A stretch of DNA of 41,294 nucleotides from Rhodospirillaceae bacterium. Lineage in GTDB: Bacteria; Pseudomonadota; Alphaproteobacteria; MPNO01; UBA2964. The notes below the pieces were generated by a model. That model was not told the DNA's origin and made no database searches. It worked only from the letters and a program-made list of their open reading frames with translations. The DNA is taken from assembly GCA_018660305.1 (NCBI GenBank), contig JABJKO010000046.1, positions 1-41,294 on the forward strand, read 5' to 3'. Made by a program: the position numbers and the translations under genes. Each line of letters starts with the position of its first letter. The first letter of the stretch is position 1. Positions 32,121-41,294 of this stretch are shown piece after piece.

Positions 32121-32455
32121 CGAACCTTAATCACTCGCTTTACCGTCATACCGGCCAGCCAAAACGGGCCATGACCAATATGATAGTGGATCGCCCCCCC
32201 AAGATGGAAGCGTAATTTACGTCTCGCCGATGAATCATGGGATTTCACACCAAACAGAAAGGATCCAAACGCAGGTAAATTGAACGCACGTTAATGAGTA
32301 AGTTTGGTTAACCGCCTGTCAATGGCAATACGGCAATATGGTCCCTAAGCCTCGGATATTGTGGATTCTGTTTAATTTCAATATGTTCGGGACAGGTAAT
32401 AATTGCTAGTTTCCGACCTGAACCGCTTCGGAATCCACGCCACGCAGGAAATTTG
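32121..32455. promoter_or_regulatory. 335-bp divergent region between clpS and the DD-carboxypeptidase gene
   Basis: Must contain promoters for both genes. It is AT-richer than the coding DNA but I could not identify convincing -35/-10 pairs, dyads or an ORF. Confidence 0.35.
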
Positions 32456-33679
32456 ATGCGCCATCGTTTTGCAATTTTCGGCTTAGTTCTCTCCTTTTGC
32501 GTCGCCGCACAGCCCGCTTCCGCCGTCCGATATGCGTCGATCATCGTCGACGAACGAAGCGGCACCGTCCTTCACGCCGCCAATCCGGACCGACGGAGCT
32601 TTCCGGCCTCACTGACCAAAATGATGACGCTCTACATGGTTTTCGAAGCCCTGAAGACCGGCCGGCTGTCACCGGACAAAAAATTAACCGTCTCAAAGCG
32701 GGCGTCACGCCGCCCCAAATCGAAGCTCTGGCTAAAAAAGGGGCAGAAAATAAAGGTCAGCGAGGTCATCGGCGCCCTGATAACGAAATCCGCCAATGAT
32801 GCCGCCACCGTTATTGCCGAGGAGATTGGCGGTGGCTCGGAAGCCCGATTCGCCCAGTTGATGACGGCTCGGGCGCGTCAACTTGGCATGACCCGGACGA
32901 CCTTCCGAAACGCATCGGGCCTGCCTGATCGCCATCAGGTCAGCACTGCGCGGGATATGGCTAAACTGGCGATGGCGTTACGGCGGGATTTCCCGAAATA
33001 TTTCAAACTCTTCTCCATGAAGAGCTTCAAATACCGTGGCCGGGAATACAGGAACCATAACCGTCTGCTGGGAAAGTTCGCGGGAACGGATGGCATAAAG
33101 ACCGGCTATGTCCGGGCATCGGGATATAACATCGTCATTTCGATCCAGCGCGAGCGGCACCGGCTGATCGCCGTGGTCTTTGGCGGCAAATCCGCCAGCA
33201 AGCGCGACCGCCACATTAAGATGCTGCTGCGGCGCACCTACCGGACCCTGGCGGAAAATGACCGAATCGAGGTAGCGGAACGCCAGGTCGCCGCGAAAAC
33301 GTCAAAAAAATCAAAAAACAAGGCAGCAAAATATGCGCCTTCCTCAAAAAGGATAACCATCGCCCGAATAGCGCCTGAAACGTCCAGCCCCCCGGAAGAA
33401 GAATTGGCCGGAGACATCTGGAGCGTGCAGGTCGGCGCGTTCGACCGATTCGCCCCCGCACACCTCGCCGCGGGTCGGGCGGCGCGCCTCGCCCCCATGC
33501 TGCGCGGCGCCCGTGTGGTTGTCGAATCCGGAACGTCATCGAAACGCAGAATCTACCGGGCCCGGCTTGCGGGTCTTTCGGAAGGACGGGCCATTCGCGC
33601 CTGCCGCACGCTTAAGAAAAAGAAAATGACGTGCCTCGTCCTCCGTGAAGAAAGCGGCGTCGCACAGGGCGACCGCTAG
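32456..33679 (+). CDS. D-alanyl-D-alanine carboxypeptidase (S11 family) with C-terminal SPOR domain
   Basis: 407 residues from ATG 32456; the in-frame TTG 3 nt earlier is disregarded. The signal peptide ends near QPASA. The S11 active site is complete: S52-L-T-K55, S112-A-N114 and K215-T-G217. A Lys/Ser-rich linker (KTSKKSKNKAAKYAPSSKR) leads to a SPOR-like domain at about 325-400 (WSVQVGAFDRFAPAHLAAGRAA), which binds denuded septal glycans. It removes the terminal D-Ala from peptidoglycan stems in the periplasm. It is divergent from clpS and convergent with the phosphomannomutase gene. Confidence 0.93.
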   Translation: MRHRFAIFGLVLSFCVAAQPASAVRYASIIVDERSGTVLHAANPDRRSFPASLTKMMTLYMVFEALKTGRLSPDKKLTVSKRASRRPKSKLWLKKGQKIKVSEVIGALITKSANDAATVIAEEIGGGSEARFAQLMTARARQLGMTRTTFRNASGLPDRHQVSTARDMAKLAMALRRDFPKYFKLFSMKSFKYRGREYRNHNRLLGKFAGTDGIKTGYVRASGYNIVISIQRERHRLIAVVFGGKSASKRDRHIKMLLRRTYRTLAENDRIEVAERQVAAKTSKKSKNKAAKYAPSSKRITIARIAPETSSPPEEELAGDIWSVQVGAFDRFAPAHLAAGRAARLAPMLRGARVVVESGTSSKRRIYRARLAGLSEGRAIRACRTLKKKKMTCLVLREESGVAQGDR

Positions 33680-33712
33680 AACCCCAAAGAGCTCTATGGC
33701 TGTCTACGCGGT

Positions 33713-35089
33713 TCAGAAATCGGGTGGTTCAACGCCGCTCTGAGTCAACTGATCCACGAGGGCATCGCGCAGGCGTGACAAACCGGCCTCGTCGTTGGCT
33801 TCACACCGCGCGACCAGCACATCCTGAGTATTGGATGCCCGAAGCAGCCACCAGCCGTCAGCGGTAGAAACACGCAGCCCGTCCACGTCGATGATATCAG
33901 CACCGTCCGCCTGCAAACGAACCCGGACTTCCTCGACGACACCGAACTTTCTTGTATCGCTGCACGGGAACCGAAGTTCAGGTGTATTCAGCGGCTGCGG
34001 CAACCCATCGCGCAGTTCGGCGAGGCTCTTGGGCTGTGATGCCAGATAGCCAAGAAGGCGGATCGCGGCATAAAGCCCGTCATCGTACCCGTAATTGTCG
34101 GCAAAGAAGATATGACCGCTCATTTCGCCGGCCAGCGGCGCACCAATTTCCGCCATCTTCGCTTTAACCAGCGAATGACCGGTCTTCCACATGAGCGGAT
34201 TGCCCCCCATCCGGGCGACTTCGTCGAACAGAGTCTGACTGGCTTTTACATCCGCGATCACTGTCGCGCCGGGATGGGTTTTCAACACGTCCGCGGCAAG
34301 CAGCACCATGAGCTGATCGCCCCACAAAATGCGGCCCTGGCCATCGATTGCCCCGATCCGGTCGCCGTCGCCATCGAAGGCCAGCCCGAGATCACACCCT
34401 TCGCGTTCAACGGTTTCCTGCAACTGAACGAGGCATTCGGGCAATGTCGGATCCGGGTGATGGGCCGGAAAGGTCCCATCGATAATCTCGTTGAGCAGAA
34501 AATGAGTGCCGGGAAGACGCGCCGTGACATCGGCCATTGCCTTCCCCGCCGAACCATTCCCCGCGTCCCATGCCACGCGGAGCTCGCGCCCGCCGGTGTA
34601 ATCCCGCAGCAAACGGTCCACATAGGAATCGTGGGCCGGCCTGTCTTCGACCGAGCCGGTACCGCTGGCATAGTTACCGCTTGCCGCGGTCGCACCAAGC
34701 GCCTGGATGTCGTCGCCGTAAAATGGGCCCTTACCCATCATCATCTTAAAGCCGTTATACTCAGGCGGATTGTGGGAACCGGAAATCATAATTCCCGCGT
34801 CTGCCGGGACGACATTGACGGCGAAATACAGCATGGGGGTCGGGCCCAACCCGATGCGCACCACCTTGAGACCGCAGGCAACCAGCCCTTCGATAACGGC
34901 GGCCTCGAGTTCGGGAGAGCTAAGCCTGCCATCATAACCGATGCAGACACTCTTGCCGCCGGCCTTTACAACGGCGGTGCCAAAGGCGCGGCCAATGGCC
35001 AGCGCATCATCGTTGGTAAGGGTCTCGTCAATGACCCCTCGAATATCGTATTCCCGGAGAATCGTTGGCTCGAACAGATGGCCGGTCAT
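33713..35089 (-). CDS. Phosphomannomutase/phosphoglucomutase
   Basis: 458 residues, alpha-D-phosphohexomutase family (AlgC/ManB type). The phosphoserine loop is [14 protein letters not shown], the metal loop [11 protein letters not shown], the sugar-binding loop GEMSGHIFF, and the phosphate-binding region lies near the C-terminus ([14 protein letters not shown]). It converts Man-6-P to Man-1-P and Glc-6-P to Glc-1-P. Its ATG overlaps the end of ugd, and galU lies further upstream, so one run of genes makes Glc-1-P, UDP-Glc and UDP-GlcA for surface polysaccharide. Confidence 0.93.
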   Translation of the reverse strand: MTGHLFEPTILREYDIRGVIDETLTNDDALAIGRAFGTAVVKAGGKSVCIGYDGRLSSPELEAAVIEGLVACGLKVVRIGLGPTPMLYFAVNVVPADAGIMISGSHNPPEYNGFKMMMGKGPFYGDDIQALGATAASGNYASGTGSVEDRPAHDSYVDRLLRDYTGGRELRVAWDAGNGSAGKAMADVTARLPGTHFLLNEIIDGTFPAHHPDPTLPECLVQLQETVEREGCDLGLAFDGDGDRIGAIDGQGRILWGDQLMVLLAADVLKTHPGATVIADVKASQTLFDEVARMGGNPLMWKTGHSLVKAKMAEIGAPLAGEMSGHIFFADNYGYDDGLYAAIRLLGYLASQPKSLAELRDGLPQPLNTPELRFPCSDTRKFGVVEEVRVRLQADGADIIDVDGLRVSTADGWWLLRASNTQDVLVARCEANDEAGLSRLRDALVDQLTQSGVEPPDF

Positions 35090-36414
35090 TCCTTTACCTC
35101 TATCCCAATTGCTTTACGGCCCACGCTGAAATACACGAAGCCGGACTGTTCCATTTCACGCGGGTTATAAATATTTCGTAAATCCACCAGGATGGGCGTG
35201 GACAGCAATGACTTGACGCGGTTGAGATCGAGCGCCCGAAAGGCATTCCATTCCGTGACAATCACAAGGGCGTCCGCCCCTTCCATGGCCTCATATGTCC
35301 CCGTGCAAAAAGTGACGTCCTCGACCAGCGAACTCGCTTCTTCCATGCCTTGCGGGTCATAGGCGCGGATTGTCGCTCCGGCGGCCTGAAGCCGGGAAAT
35401 AATCACCAGACTCGGACTATCGCGCATGTCATCGGTGTTGGGCTTGAATGTCAGCCCGAGCATGGCAATGGTCATGCCATCCACGGATCCGCCACAGGCG
35501 GCAATGACCTTGTCGGCCATCTCCGCTTTGCGCGCCTCGTTGATCTCAACAACGGTCTCGACGATACGGATCGGGGCGTCCGAATCCTGCGCTGTTTTTA
35601 CCAACGCCAGCGTATCCTTGGGAAAGCACGATCCGCCGTAACCCGGCCCCGCATGAAGGAACTTGCCGCCGATCCGCCCATCGAGGCCGATTCCGCGGGC
35701 CACATCCTGAATATCCGCCCCGACCTTTTCGCAAAGGCTGGCGAACTCGTTGATAAAAGTAATCTTCGTAGCCAGGAAACTGTTCGCCGCATATTTGATG
35801 AGCTCAGCGGTCTCCAGCTCGGTCTGAATGATGGGCGTTTCCAGTAAAAATAGCGGACGATAAAGCTCGCTCAAGACCTCGCCTGCCCGTTCGGAATCGA
35901 TCCCGATAACCACGCGATCCGGCCGCATGAAGTCCCCGATCGCGGACCCCTCGCGGAGAAATTCCGGATTGGAAGCAACGTCGAACTCCAGATCAGGCCG
36001 CGTCTTTTTGATAATCTCTTTAACGTTGCGCCCGGTCCCCACCGGCACAGTCGACTTGGTGACGATCACCGCATAATTTTCGAGCGCTTCCGCTATTTCC
36101 TCCGCCGCCGCGAAGACATAGCTGAGATCCGCATAACCGTCGCCTCGGCGGCTGGGGGTTCCGACGGCAATAAACACCGCATCCGCACCGACAACGGCTT
36201 CTTTCAGATCCGTCGTAAAACGAAGACGGCCCGCCTCAACATTTGACGCGATCAGATTTTCGAGACCCGGCTCATAAATTGGGCACTCGCCATTCTGTAG
36301 CCGACCGATCTTGCCGGCGTCCTTGTCGACACAAACGACGTCCACGCCGAATTCCGAAAAGCAGGCACCCGATACGAGCCCGACATAGCCGGCACCGATC
36401 ATGCCAATTTTCAT
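35086..36414 (-). CDS. ugd: UDP-glucose 6-dehydrogenase
   Basis: 442 residues. The N-terminal NAD-binding fold is [23 protein letters not shown]. The catalytic Cys is in [16 protein letters not shown], with the supporting Lys in [18 protein letters not shown]. The C-terminal UDP-binding domain contains [17 protein letters not shown]. It oxidises UDP-glucose to UDP-glucuronate using 2 NAD+. It overlaps the mutase gene by 4 bp and follows galU by 55 bp on the same strand. Confidence 0.96.
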   Translation of the reverse strand: MKIGMIGAGYVGLVSGACFSEFGVDVVCVDKDAGKIGRLQNGECPIYEPGLENLIASNVEAGRLRFTTDLKEAVVGADAVFIAVGTPSRRGDGYADLSYVFAAAEEIAEALENYAVIVTKSTVPVGTGRNVKEIIKKTRPDLEFDVASNPEFLREGSAIGDFMRPDRVVIGIDSERAGEVLSELYRPLFLLETPIIQTELETAELIKYAANSFLATKITFINEFASLCEKVGADIQDVARGIGLDGRIGGKFLHAGPGYGGSCFPKDTLALVKTAQDSDAPIRIVETVVEINEARKAEMADKVIAACGGSVDGMTIAMLGLTFKPNTDDMRDSPSLVIISRLQAAGATIRAYDPQGMEEASSLVEDVTFCTGTYEAMEGADALVIVTEWNAFRALDLNRVKSLLSTPILVDLRNIYNPREMEQSGFVYFSVGRKAIGIEVKE

Positions 36415-36469
36415 ATCTCACTTCCCCTGGCCAGCTTCTGCCACCCTTATGGTCACCACCAGCTGACTC

Positions 36470-37339
36470 TTATGCGTATTTCGTCAGGATTTCGCGCACC
36501 TGATTTTCCAGATCTTTACGGTTCAGCGCAAAGGCGAGATTGGCCTCAAGAAACCCGGCCTTATCGCCACAATCAAACCTTTCCCCGTCGAATCGCAAAC
36601 CATGAAAGGGCCTATGGCCAATCATTTTAGCCATGGCATCGGTGAGTTGTATTTCTCCACCGGCACCGCGCTCATGGTTGTCGAGATGACCAAACACCTC
36701 AGGCTGGAGAATATAGCGACCAATGACCGACAGGGTGGACGGCGCATCCGCGGGATCCGGCTTTTCGACCAAACCACGCACTTCGACGAGGCCGCCATCT
36801 TCGGCGCCAACATCAAGTATGCCATATCGGTTGGTGTGCTCACGAGGGACATCCATGACGGCAACCAAATTGCCGTCCGTGCCGCTTTGGGCATCCACCA
36901 TCTGTTTCAGACAGGGGGTGTCCGCCATTACGAGATCATCGGCGAGAAGAACCGCAAACGGCTCGTCACCTACCAGATCGCGCGCGCACCACACCGCATG
37001 GCCGAGGCCCAGGGGTTCCTGCTGGCGGGTATAGGCAATCTGGCCGGGCTTGAACATGGGCCCACCCATCTGCTCCGCTTGTTCTTTTTTTCCGCGTTCG
37101 CTCAGGAGCTTATGCAGTTCGGTACTGAAATCGAAATGATCCTCGATCGCCGATTTGCCACGACCGGTCACGAATATAAATTCTTCGATCCCCGCCGCCT
37201 GTGCCTCTTCGACGGCATATTGAATGAGCGGCTTATCGACCACCGGCAGCATTTCCTTGGGAATAGCCTTTGTGGCCGGGAGGAATCGGGTGCCCATCCC
37301 GCCGACCGGAAAGACCGCCTTGCGCACTCGTTTTGTCAT
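36470..37339 (-). CDS. galU: UTP--glucose-1-phosphate uridylyltransferase
   Basis: 289 residues from ATG 37339 (MTKRVRKAVFPVGGMGTRFLPATKAIPKEMLPV), preferred over the upstream start at 37390 because the family begins here. The nucleotide-binding motif GGMGTRFLPATKAIPKEM is followed by ARDLVGDEPFAVLLADDLV and GLVEKPDPADAPS. It makes UDP-glucose from Glc-1-P and UTP and supplies Ugd encoded just downstream. Confidence 0.96.
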   Translation of the reverse strand: MTKRVRKAVFPVGGMGTRFLPATKAIPKEMLPVVDKPLIQYAVEEAQAAGIEEFIFVTGRGKSAIEDHFDFSTELHKLLSERGKKEQAEQMGGPMFKPGQIAYTRQQEPLGLGHAVWCARDLVGDEPFAVLLADDLVMADTPCLKQMVDAQSGTDGNLVAVMDVPREHTNRYGILDVGAEDGGLVEVRGLVEKPDPADAPSTLSVIGRYILQPEVFGHLDNHERGAGGEIQLTDAMAKMIGHRPFHGLRFDGERFDCGDKAGFLEANLAFALNRKDLENQVREILTKYA

Positions 37340-37489
37340 CGCCACCCCTCTCGATAAACCACTTTTATCCCACTGCGCACCGGCAGTCACGGCGGGCGGA
37401 GCCTATGTGCCAACCCTTAAAGAAGAATTGCGGCGGATTCTGGGGCATTTGAGGAAAATTGACGTAATTTGGGCCTTCCAGACCAACCG

Positions 37490-38221
37490 CTAGTCGCCGA
37501 GCAAGAGCTCTTTGGCCTGATTGATTTTTGACGCCAGATAGTTGGAGCCCCCGTGATCGGGGTGGTTCTTCTTCATAAGTGTCTGATGTGCATTCTTTAT
37601 ATCGGAATCGCTCGCCCCGGGCTGCAGACCGAGAATTTCATAGGCCTCCTCCCGGCTCATGGTGCCACCCGCCCAGGGTGAAGACCGCTTGCCCTGCTCG
37701 CCACCTGTATTTCCACCGCCGGGCGCGTCATCGCCGCCCCGCCACGACCCGCTATAGGTTCTGTCCAAATAGGCTTCCAGTACCGTTGCTGATTGTTCGT
37801 CCTCGACCCGGCATTCGCTCAAGAGCTCCTGAAGGTCGTTGGGCGTTAGCTCGCTGAGACGCCGCCCCCGATAGGCGCCGTCCAGCACCAAGCCATCGAG
37901 AATGCCGCTATCATGATCGAGCGACATGCGGAGAAACCGGGTCTCGACGCCGGTACTTTGTCCTGGGCTGGGTCCTCCCAGATTCCGGAAGAATTGCCGT
38001 ATCGCGCGCCACCGCATGACAAGCGGCAGGATCAGACCGAATAATATAAAGGCGAGATTGACACCGGTCCGGGCAAGGATGATCAACCCCAACCCGCCGC
38101 CGGCGATCACCAAAATCCAAAAAAAGAGTTTTGCCGCCTTCTTGGGGTCGAGGCCGAACAGGCCGCGCCCGATCAACACCAGACCGATAACGACGGCTAT
38201 TCCGAGTACGAGCCAGGGCAT
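37490..38221 (-). CDS. Membrane-anchored J-domain protein
   Basis: 243 residues. Two or three N-terminal membrane segments (MPWLVLGIAVVIGLVLIG; LFFWILVIAGGGLGLIILA; VNLAFILFGLILPLVM) are followed by a soluble region with LLDGLVLDGAYRGRRLSEL-like sequence and a C-terminal J domain (EEAYEILGLQPGASDSDIKNAHQTLMKKNHPDHGGSNYLASKINQAKELLL) with the HPD motif. The J domain resembles the TIM14/DnaJC19 group, which stimulates Hsp70 at membranes; the client here is unknown. It is 28 bp downstream of the VWA gene on the same strand. Confidence 0.85.
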   Translation of the reverse strand: MPWLVLGIAVVIGLVLIGRGLFGLDPKKAAKLFFWILVIAGGGLGLIILARTGVNLAFILFGLILPLVMRWRAIRQFFRNLGGPSPGQSTGVETRFLRMSLDHDSGILDGLVLDGAYRGRRLSELTPNDLQELLSECRVEDEQSATVLEAYLDRTYSGSWRGGDDAPGGGNTGGEQGKRSSPWAGGTMSREEAYEILGLQPGASDSDIKNAHQTLMKKNHPDHGGSNYLASKINQAKELLLGD

Positions 38222-38249
38222 CGAGTATTTCCGCTCCTATGTCGTCTCT

Positions 38250-38957
38250 TTATTTGACCTGCGAGGTAATCCGGGCGACTGCCGACCCGGCATTACGGCC
38301 GTAATCTTCAAGCGCTCTCAGCCCGCCCGCCGCATAAACGGCGACCGCCGCGAGTAATTCCTTTAACTGGCCGGCCGAGGAGGCGTCGAAGTGGCAATAG
38401 GCGCCGTTGGTCAGCCGCGCGAATTGGCGGAATGCCTGCATGGCCGCAGGCTCATTGCCTTCCTGGAATACAAACATGGGAACCCCCAGCACACCGAGCT
38501 GGCCGGCTATATCACACAACTCGTCCACGTTCTCTTCCATGCAATCGCCCACATAGACAAGCGCATTGACCTTGCGCTTTTCCGTCTCCTTCATGGCATG
38601 TTTCAGGACCTTCCCGATTTGCGTGCGTCCGCCGAGGCATCGCACGGCCGTCATGCGGCGCACCAGCGCCTCCGAGGAACTGACCCAGGGGCTGGATTTA
38701 CATTCGCCAAATCCGCGAAAGAAGACCAGTTGCACCTCAAGCCCGCCGAGCGCATCAGTGGACTGAAACATTTCACCCTGAATATGACAGGCCTGGTCCC
38801 AACTCGGCTCGCGGCTGGCAGTCGCATCCATGGCAAACATCAGACGGCCACGCCCGTCCGCCGACCGCACGGCCGGCGTTCGTGCCAGCTTCTCCAGGAA
38901 ATCCGAGACATCCTGGGAACCGGCCTTGCTTGGAAGTTTGTCTTTTTCGCTTGCCAT
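38250..38957 (-). CDS. VWA-domain protein, cytoplasmic
   Basis: 235 residues without signal peptide or membrane segment. A von Willebrand A fold with a complete MIDAS set: D-x-T-x-S (FAMDATASREPS), the downstream Thr in GGRTQIGKVL and Asp in YVGDCMEEN. Metal-dependent protein binding is expected. It is upstream of the membrane J-domain protein with a 28-bp gap, so the two likely act together (inference). The partner and cargo are unknown. Confidence 0.82.
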   Translation of the reverse strand: MASEKDKLPSKAGSQDVSDFLEKLARTPAVRSADGRGRLMFAMDATASREPSWDQACHIQGEMFQSTDALGGLEVQLVFFRGFGECKSSPWVSSSEALVRRMTAVRCLGGRTQIGKVLKHAMKETEKRKVNALVYVGDCMEENVDELCDIAGQLGVLGVPMFVFQEGNEPAAMQAFRQFARLTNGAYCHFDASSAGQLKELLAAVAVYAAGGLRALEDYGRNAGSAVARITSQVK

Positions 38958-39068
38958 AGCTCTTTACTCACCTGCCCTAAAGATAGGGTCTTGAGCCCGG
39001 CTGATCCAGCACCTTGATTGAGGGTCCCGGTATCGCGCCGCAATCCAGCCGCTTTGATGCCTCATCCT

Positions 39069-40085
39069 CTACTTATGGATGATGCCATCCTTGCGGAACG
39101 TATGGAAAACGAAGGCAAACGTCAGATCATGCACGGTATCCACCAGCCCCTTTGGCGTCCGCCGCTGAACGACCACATTCCCGATATCGCGCCCTTCCAC
39201 GATATCGCTGGTATCGAGTACGGAGTTCTGTCCCGGGGACCAGGTAATAACCAGATCGCCTTTTTCGATGCGCTTCTTTTTCTTGATCAAATCGAGCGGC
39301 CAAGCCTCGTTGCCGACCGCCAGCACATACGCCATGGGTTTTATACCTTCCGGCATGGAACCGCTGTAAAGAAACGGCCGCGGTGCCGTGTCATAACCGA
39401 GATAAGGGTTCATGCCATAGCCACGATTGACGTCTTCCGGCGGGATCAGCACCTTGCCCTCCGGCGCACGCTTGGCGAATTTTCCAAAGGCCTCAACCCG
39501 TGCCGGCAATATTTTTAATCTCATACCGGTCATCTGGCCGACGATCCCCTCCCCGAGGAATTGCTGCCACCAGCTTTCTGTCTGGCGGTCATACATAACC
39601 ATGTCCGATTTCCGAAGGTTCCCCGATACACCGAAATCAAGCACCCTGCCGGCGACCCGGCGATCGAAAACGACAGAGGAATTGCAGAGCGGGCAATAGG
39701 TTACCGTGACCGGTACGCCGCCGACAGTGTCGTTGACGATCTCATGCCACAGGAGGATCTGCAGCGGATAGGCCCGCGCGTCACCGTTGATGACAACGGC
39801 AATTACCGGCTCCGTGGCGCCGTAATATTTGCCGTCGATGCTTTTCTTGATAGAGAGGAAACGCGGGTGATCGATGGCCGGAATGCCATCCTTGCCGGGA
39901 CCGCCCGACCGAATTTCGCTCAGATCGACGGACTTGAGGCTGAAATCCGTCTTCGGCCACTGCATTTTCCACATGAGCGGGCTGGCCGCCGATACCGCGA
40001 AGCCAATTGCCGCCGTGCATAAAACCACCACCGCCAAAACACTGAAGCGGCTGCGCCGGATCATTGCGAGAGGTCGAAATGCCAT
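39069..40085 (-). CDS. DUF3179 domain protein, membrane-anchored or exported
   Basis: 338 residues from ATG 40085 (MAFRPLAMIRRSRFSVLAVVVLCTAAIGFAVSA); a further in-frame Met at 40064 would also keep the hydrophobic segment. The frame extension to 40202 is not family-like. The DUF3179 signature is clear: VVINGDARAYPLQILLWHEIVND, GGVPVTVTYCPLCNSSVVFDRR (conserved CPLC) and FGVSGNLRKSDMVMYDRQTESWWQQFLGEGIVG, then YDTAPRPFLYSG. The function of the family is not established. It is transcribed away from the aldolase gene. Confidence 0.9.
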   Translation of the reverse strand: MAFRPLAMIRRSRFSVLAVVVLCTAAIGFAVSAASPLMWKMQWPKTDFSLKSVDLSEIRSGGPGKDGIPAIDHPRFLSIKKSIDGKYYGATEPVIAVVINGDARAYPLQILLWHEIVNDTVGGVPVTVTYCPLCNSSVVFDRRVAGRVLDFGVSGNLRKSDMVMYDRQTESWWQQFLGEGIVGQMTGMRLKILPARVEAFGKFAKRAPEGKVLIPPEDVNRGYGMNPYLGYDTAPRPFLYSGSMPEGIKPMAYVLAVGNEAWPLDLIKKKKRIEKGDLVITWSPGQNSVLDTSDIVEGRDIGNVVVQRRTPKGLVDTVHDLTFAFVFHTFRKDGIIHK

Positions 40086-40287
40086 AATCACATTGTCTGT
40101 CGCATGCGACAGAACCACCACATCTTTCTGTTCACATTCGTTTGAAGAATATTCGGGCGCGGCGCGTTGCCCGATGCGACGCAGCGCAAACGCATGGTTC
40201 AATACGGGGAGACGCTATAACCCTGCCCCGCTGTCCCCTATGCTGACCACGTGATATGGAACAATCATAACAAGGGAGGGATACCGC

Positions 40288-41007
40288 ATGACGGATCACA
40301 GTGACATTCTTCACGATCTGGTGGTCGCCAACCGCATCCTGGCCCATGAAGGGGTGGTCGATGGCTTTGGCCATGTCAGCTTGCGCCATCCGGACAGGCC
40401 GGAATGTTTCCTGCTGGCGCGGGCGCGCAGCCCGGAGCTGGTTGAGCGCGGGGATCTGCTGGAATTCGGACCCGATGGCGAGCCGGTCAAGGATAATGGT
40501 CCGGCTCCGTATCTGGAGAGGTTTATTCACGCGGCCATTTTTGAGGCCCGTCCCGATGTGCAGTCGGTCGTCCACAATCATGCGGACGAATTGATCCCGT
40601 TTGGTATTACCGACACGCCCTTAAGGCCCGTTTCGCAGACAACTGCGCGCATCGGCGGGGAAATTCCGGTATGGGACATCGCCGAAAAATTCGGCAATAC
40701 GAATTTTCTGGTCAAGGATATGGAACAGGGGCGCGATCTGGCGGCCAGGCTGGGGGGCAACCGGATGGTCCTGATGCGCAGCCACGGTGTCTCCGTCGCG
40801 GCGCAAACACTGGCCCTGTCGGTGACAAGCTCCATCTATGCGCAACGCAACGCGCGCATGCAGACCCAGGCCATGGCGATGGGCACCGTCCGCTATCTTA
40901 CGGACGAGGAGATTGCCTGTTCCGTGGAACTTTCGGCCGATCGCAGCGCCGGCGCCGACCGCACCTGGGAATATTATTCCCGACGCGCCGGCGGCGATAA
41001 TTTGTAG
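40288..41007 (+). CDS. Class II aldolase/adducin family protein
   Basis: 239 residues with a good Shine-Dalgarno (GGGAGG) 8-10 nt upstream. Zn ligands: HNHADE (HxH) and the downstream SHGVSVA His; the N-terminal GFGHVSLRHPD block matches the family. It catalyses retro-aldol cleavage, or decarboxylation in some members, of small oxygenated compounds. The neighbour at 41015, a Gfo/Idh/MocA dehydrogenase on the opposite strand, suggests a carbohydrate or polyol catabolic context. Substrate not identifiable. Confidence 0.88.
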   Translation: MTDHSDILHDLVVANRILAHEGVVDGFGHVSLRHPDRPECFLLARARSPELVERGDLLEFGPDGEPVKDNGPAPYLERFIHAAIFEARPDVQSVVHNHADELIPFGITDTPLRPVSQTTARIGGEIPVWDIAEKFGNTNFLVKDMEQGRDLAARLGGNRMVLMRSHGVSVAAQTLALSVTSSIYAQRNARMQTQAMAMGTVRYLTDEEIACSVELSADRSAGADRTWEYYSRRAGGDNL

Positions 41008-41014
41008 AGCAATT

Positions 41015-41294
41015 CTAGCCGATCCGGACCCGGCCGCCGCTTGACGCGCTTTGCGTTATGGCCTCGAGGACCGACGTCGCGTTCAGGATCTCATCGAGTG
41101 AAATGCGGTAGGTCCCCTGCCCCTGCACCGCCGCGGCGAATTCATTCAGTTCTCCGGCAATGGAGCTGAGATGCGGGTAGGCATCGCTATCGAAGGTAAT
41201 GTCCTCCGGCACGCCGTCCTTGCGGCAGACGGTTAAAGTTTTATTGTCGCGGGTCTCGGCCCATCCTTCGGAGCCCGCAACCCGCAGGTGCCAG
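41015..41294 (-). CDS. Gfo/Idh/MocA family oxidoreductase, C-terminal part
   Basis: The frame is open to the window end, so only about 92 C-terminal residues are visible; the Rossmann domain is missing. The sequence (WHLRVAGSEGWAETRD, then LNEFAAAVQGQGTYRISLDEILNATSVLEAITQSASSGGRVRI) has the typical family C-terminus, with the EFAAAV-type helix and LEAI...SGGRV ending. Sugar or polyol dehydrogenase activity is inferred from family only. It is convergent with the aldolase gene. Confidence 0.75.
   Translation of the reverse strand, partial: WHLRVAGSEGWAETRDNKTLTVCRKDGVPEDITFDSDAYPHLSSIAGELNEFAAAVQGQGTYRISLDEILNATSVLEAITQSASSGGRVRIG

Noticed and set aside
1..41294. CRISPR array, tRNA, rRNA or prophage
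   Set aside because: No regularly spaced direct repeats, cloverleaf-like segments, rRNA signatures or phage structural genes were seen.

Overview
The window is chromosomal DNA of an alphaproteobacterium, most likely a Rhodospirillales-type organism. The evidence is gene content: an NDUFA12-type complex I subunit, a DUF2155 protein next to MlaD, a PAS_5-type protein, a ClpS-ClpA pair and an RNase E with an acidic insertion in its S1 domain. Coding DNA is GC-rich throughout, except for one AT-rich patch at about 26.8-28.2 kb. I saw no tRNA, rRNA, CRISPR array or prophage.

Layout. 0-0.5 kb: the end of a transposase-like ORF and a 266-bp hairpin-rich element with inverted terminal repeats. 0.5-7 kb, minus strand: amidase, PBP1A, prfB (with a programmed +1 frameshift), bolA and a MetE-like protein. 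7.5-10 kb, plus: RNase E behind a long leader. 10-12.6 kb, minus: an aminotransferase and a gamma-glutamyltransferase-like lipoprotein. 12.7-14.9 kb, plus: a BepA-like M48 protease and a DsbA-like protein. 14.9-18.4 kb, minus: maleylacetoacetate isomerase, ornithine decarboxylase, and a PAS gene between two paralogous tail-anchored proteins of unknown function. 18.6-21.5 kb, plus: aroQ-accB-accC-aat. 21.5-22.8 kb, minus: DUF2155, mlaD and NDUFA12. 23.2-26.2 kb, plus: a 975-residue homologue of B12-dependent ribonucleotide reductase whose catalytic motifs are gone, ending at a strong terminator. 26.3 kb: RidA. 26.9-28.0 kb: an AT-rich lipoprotein and a patatin remnant. 28.2-32.1 kb: a FemAB-like acyltransferase convergent with clpA-clpS. 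32.5 kb: a DD-carboxypeptidase with a SPOR domain. 33.7-40 kb, minus: phosphomannomutase, UDP-glucose dehydrogenase, GalU, a membrane J-domain protein, a VWA protein and a DUF3179 protein. 40.3 kb to the end: a class II aldolase and a partial Gfo/Idh/MocA oxidoreductase.

Functionally, much of the window serves the envelope: peptidoglycan synthesis and trimming, lipid trafficking, outer-membrane assembly, and sugar-nucleotide precursors. The rest covers fatty acid and shikimate metabolism, RNA turnover, translation termination and the N-end-rule pathway (aat with clpS-clpA).

The most unusual items are the reductase homologue that has lost its active site but kept an intact reading frame; the hairpin element sitting exactly at the stop codons of two convergent genes; the PAS gene flanked by paralogous tail-anchored proteins; and the GGT-like lipoprotein that lacks the usual gamma-glutamyl-binding residues.
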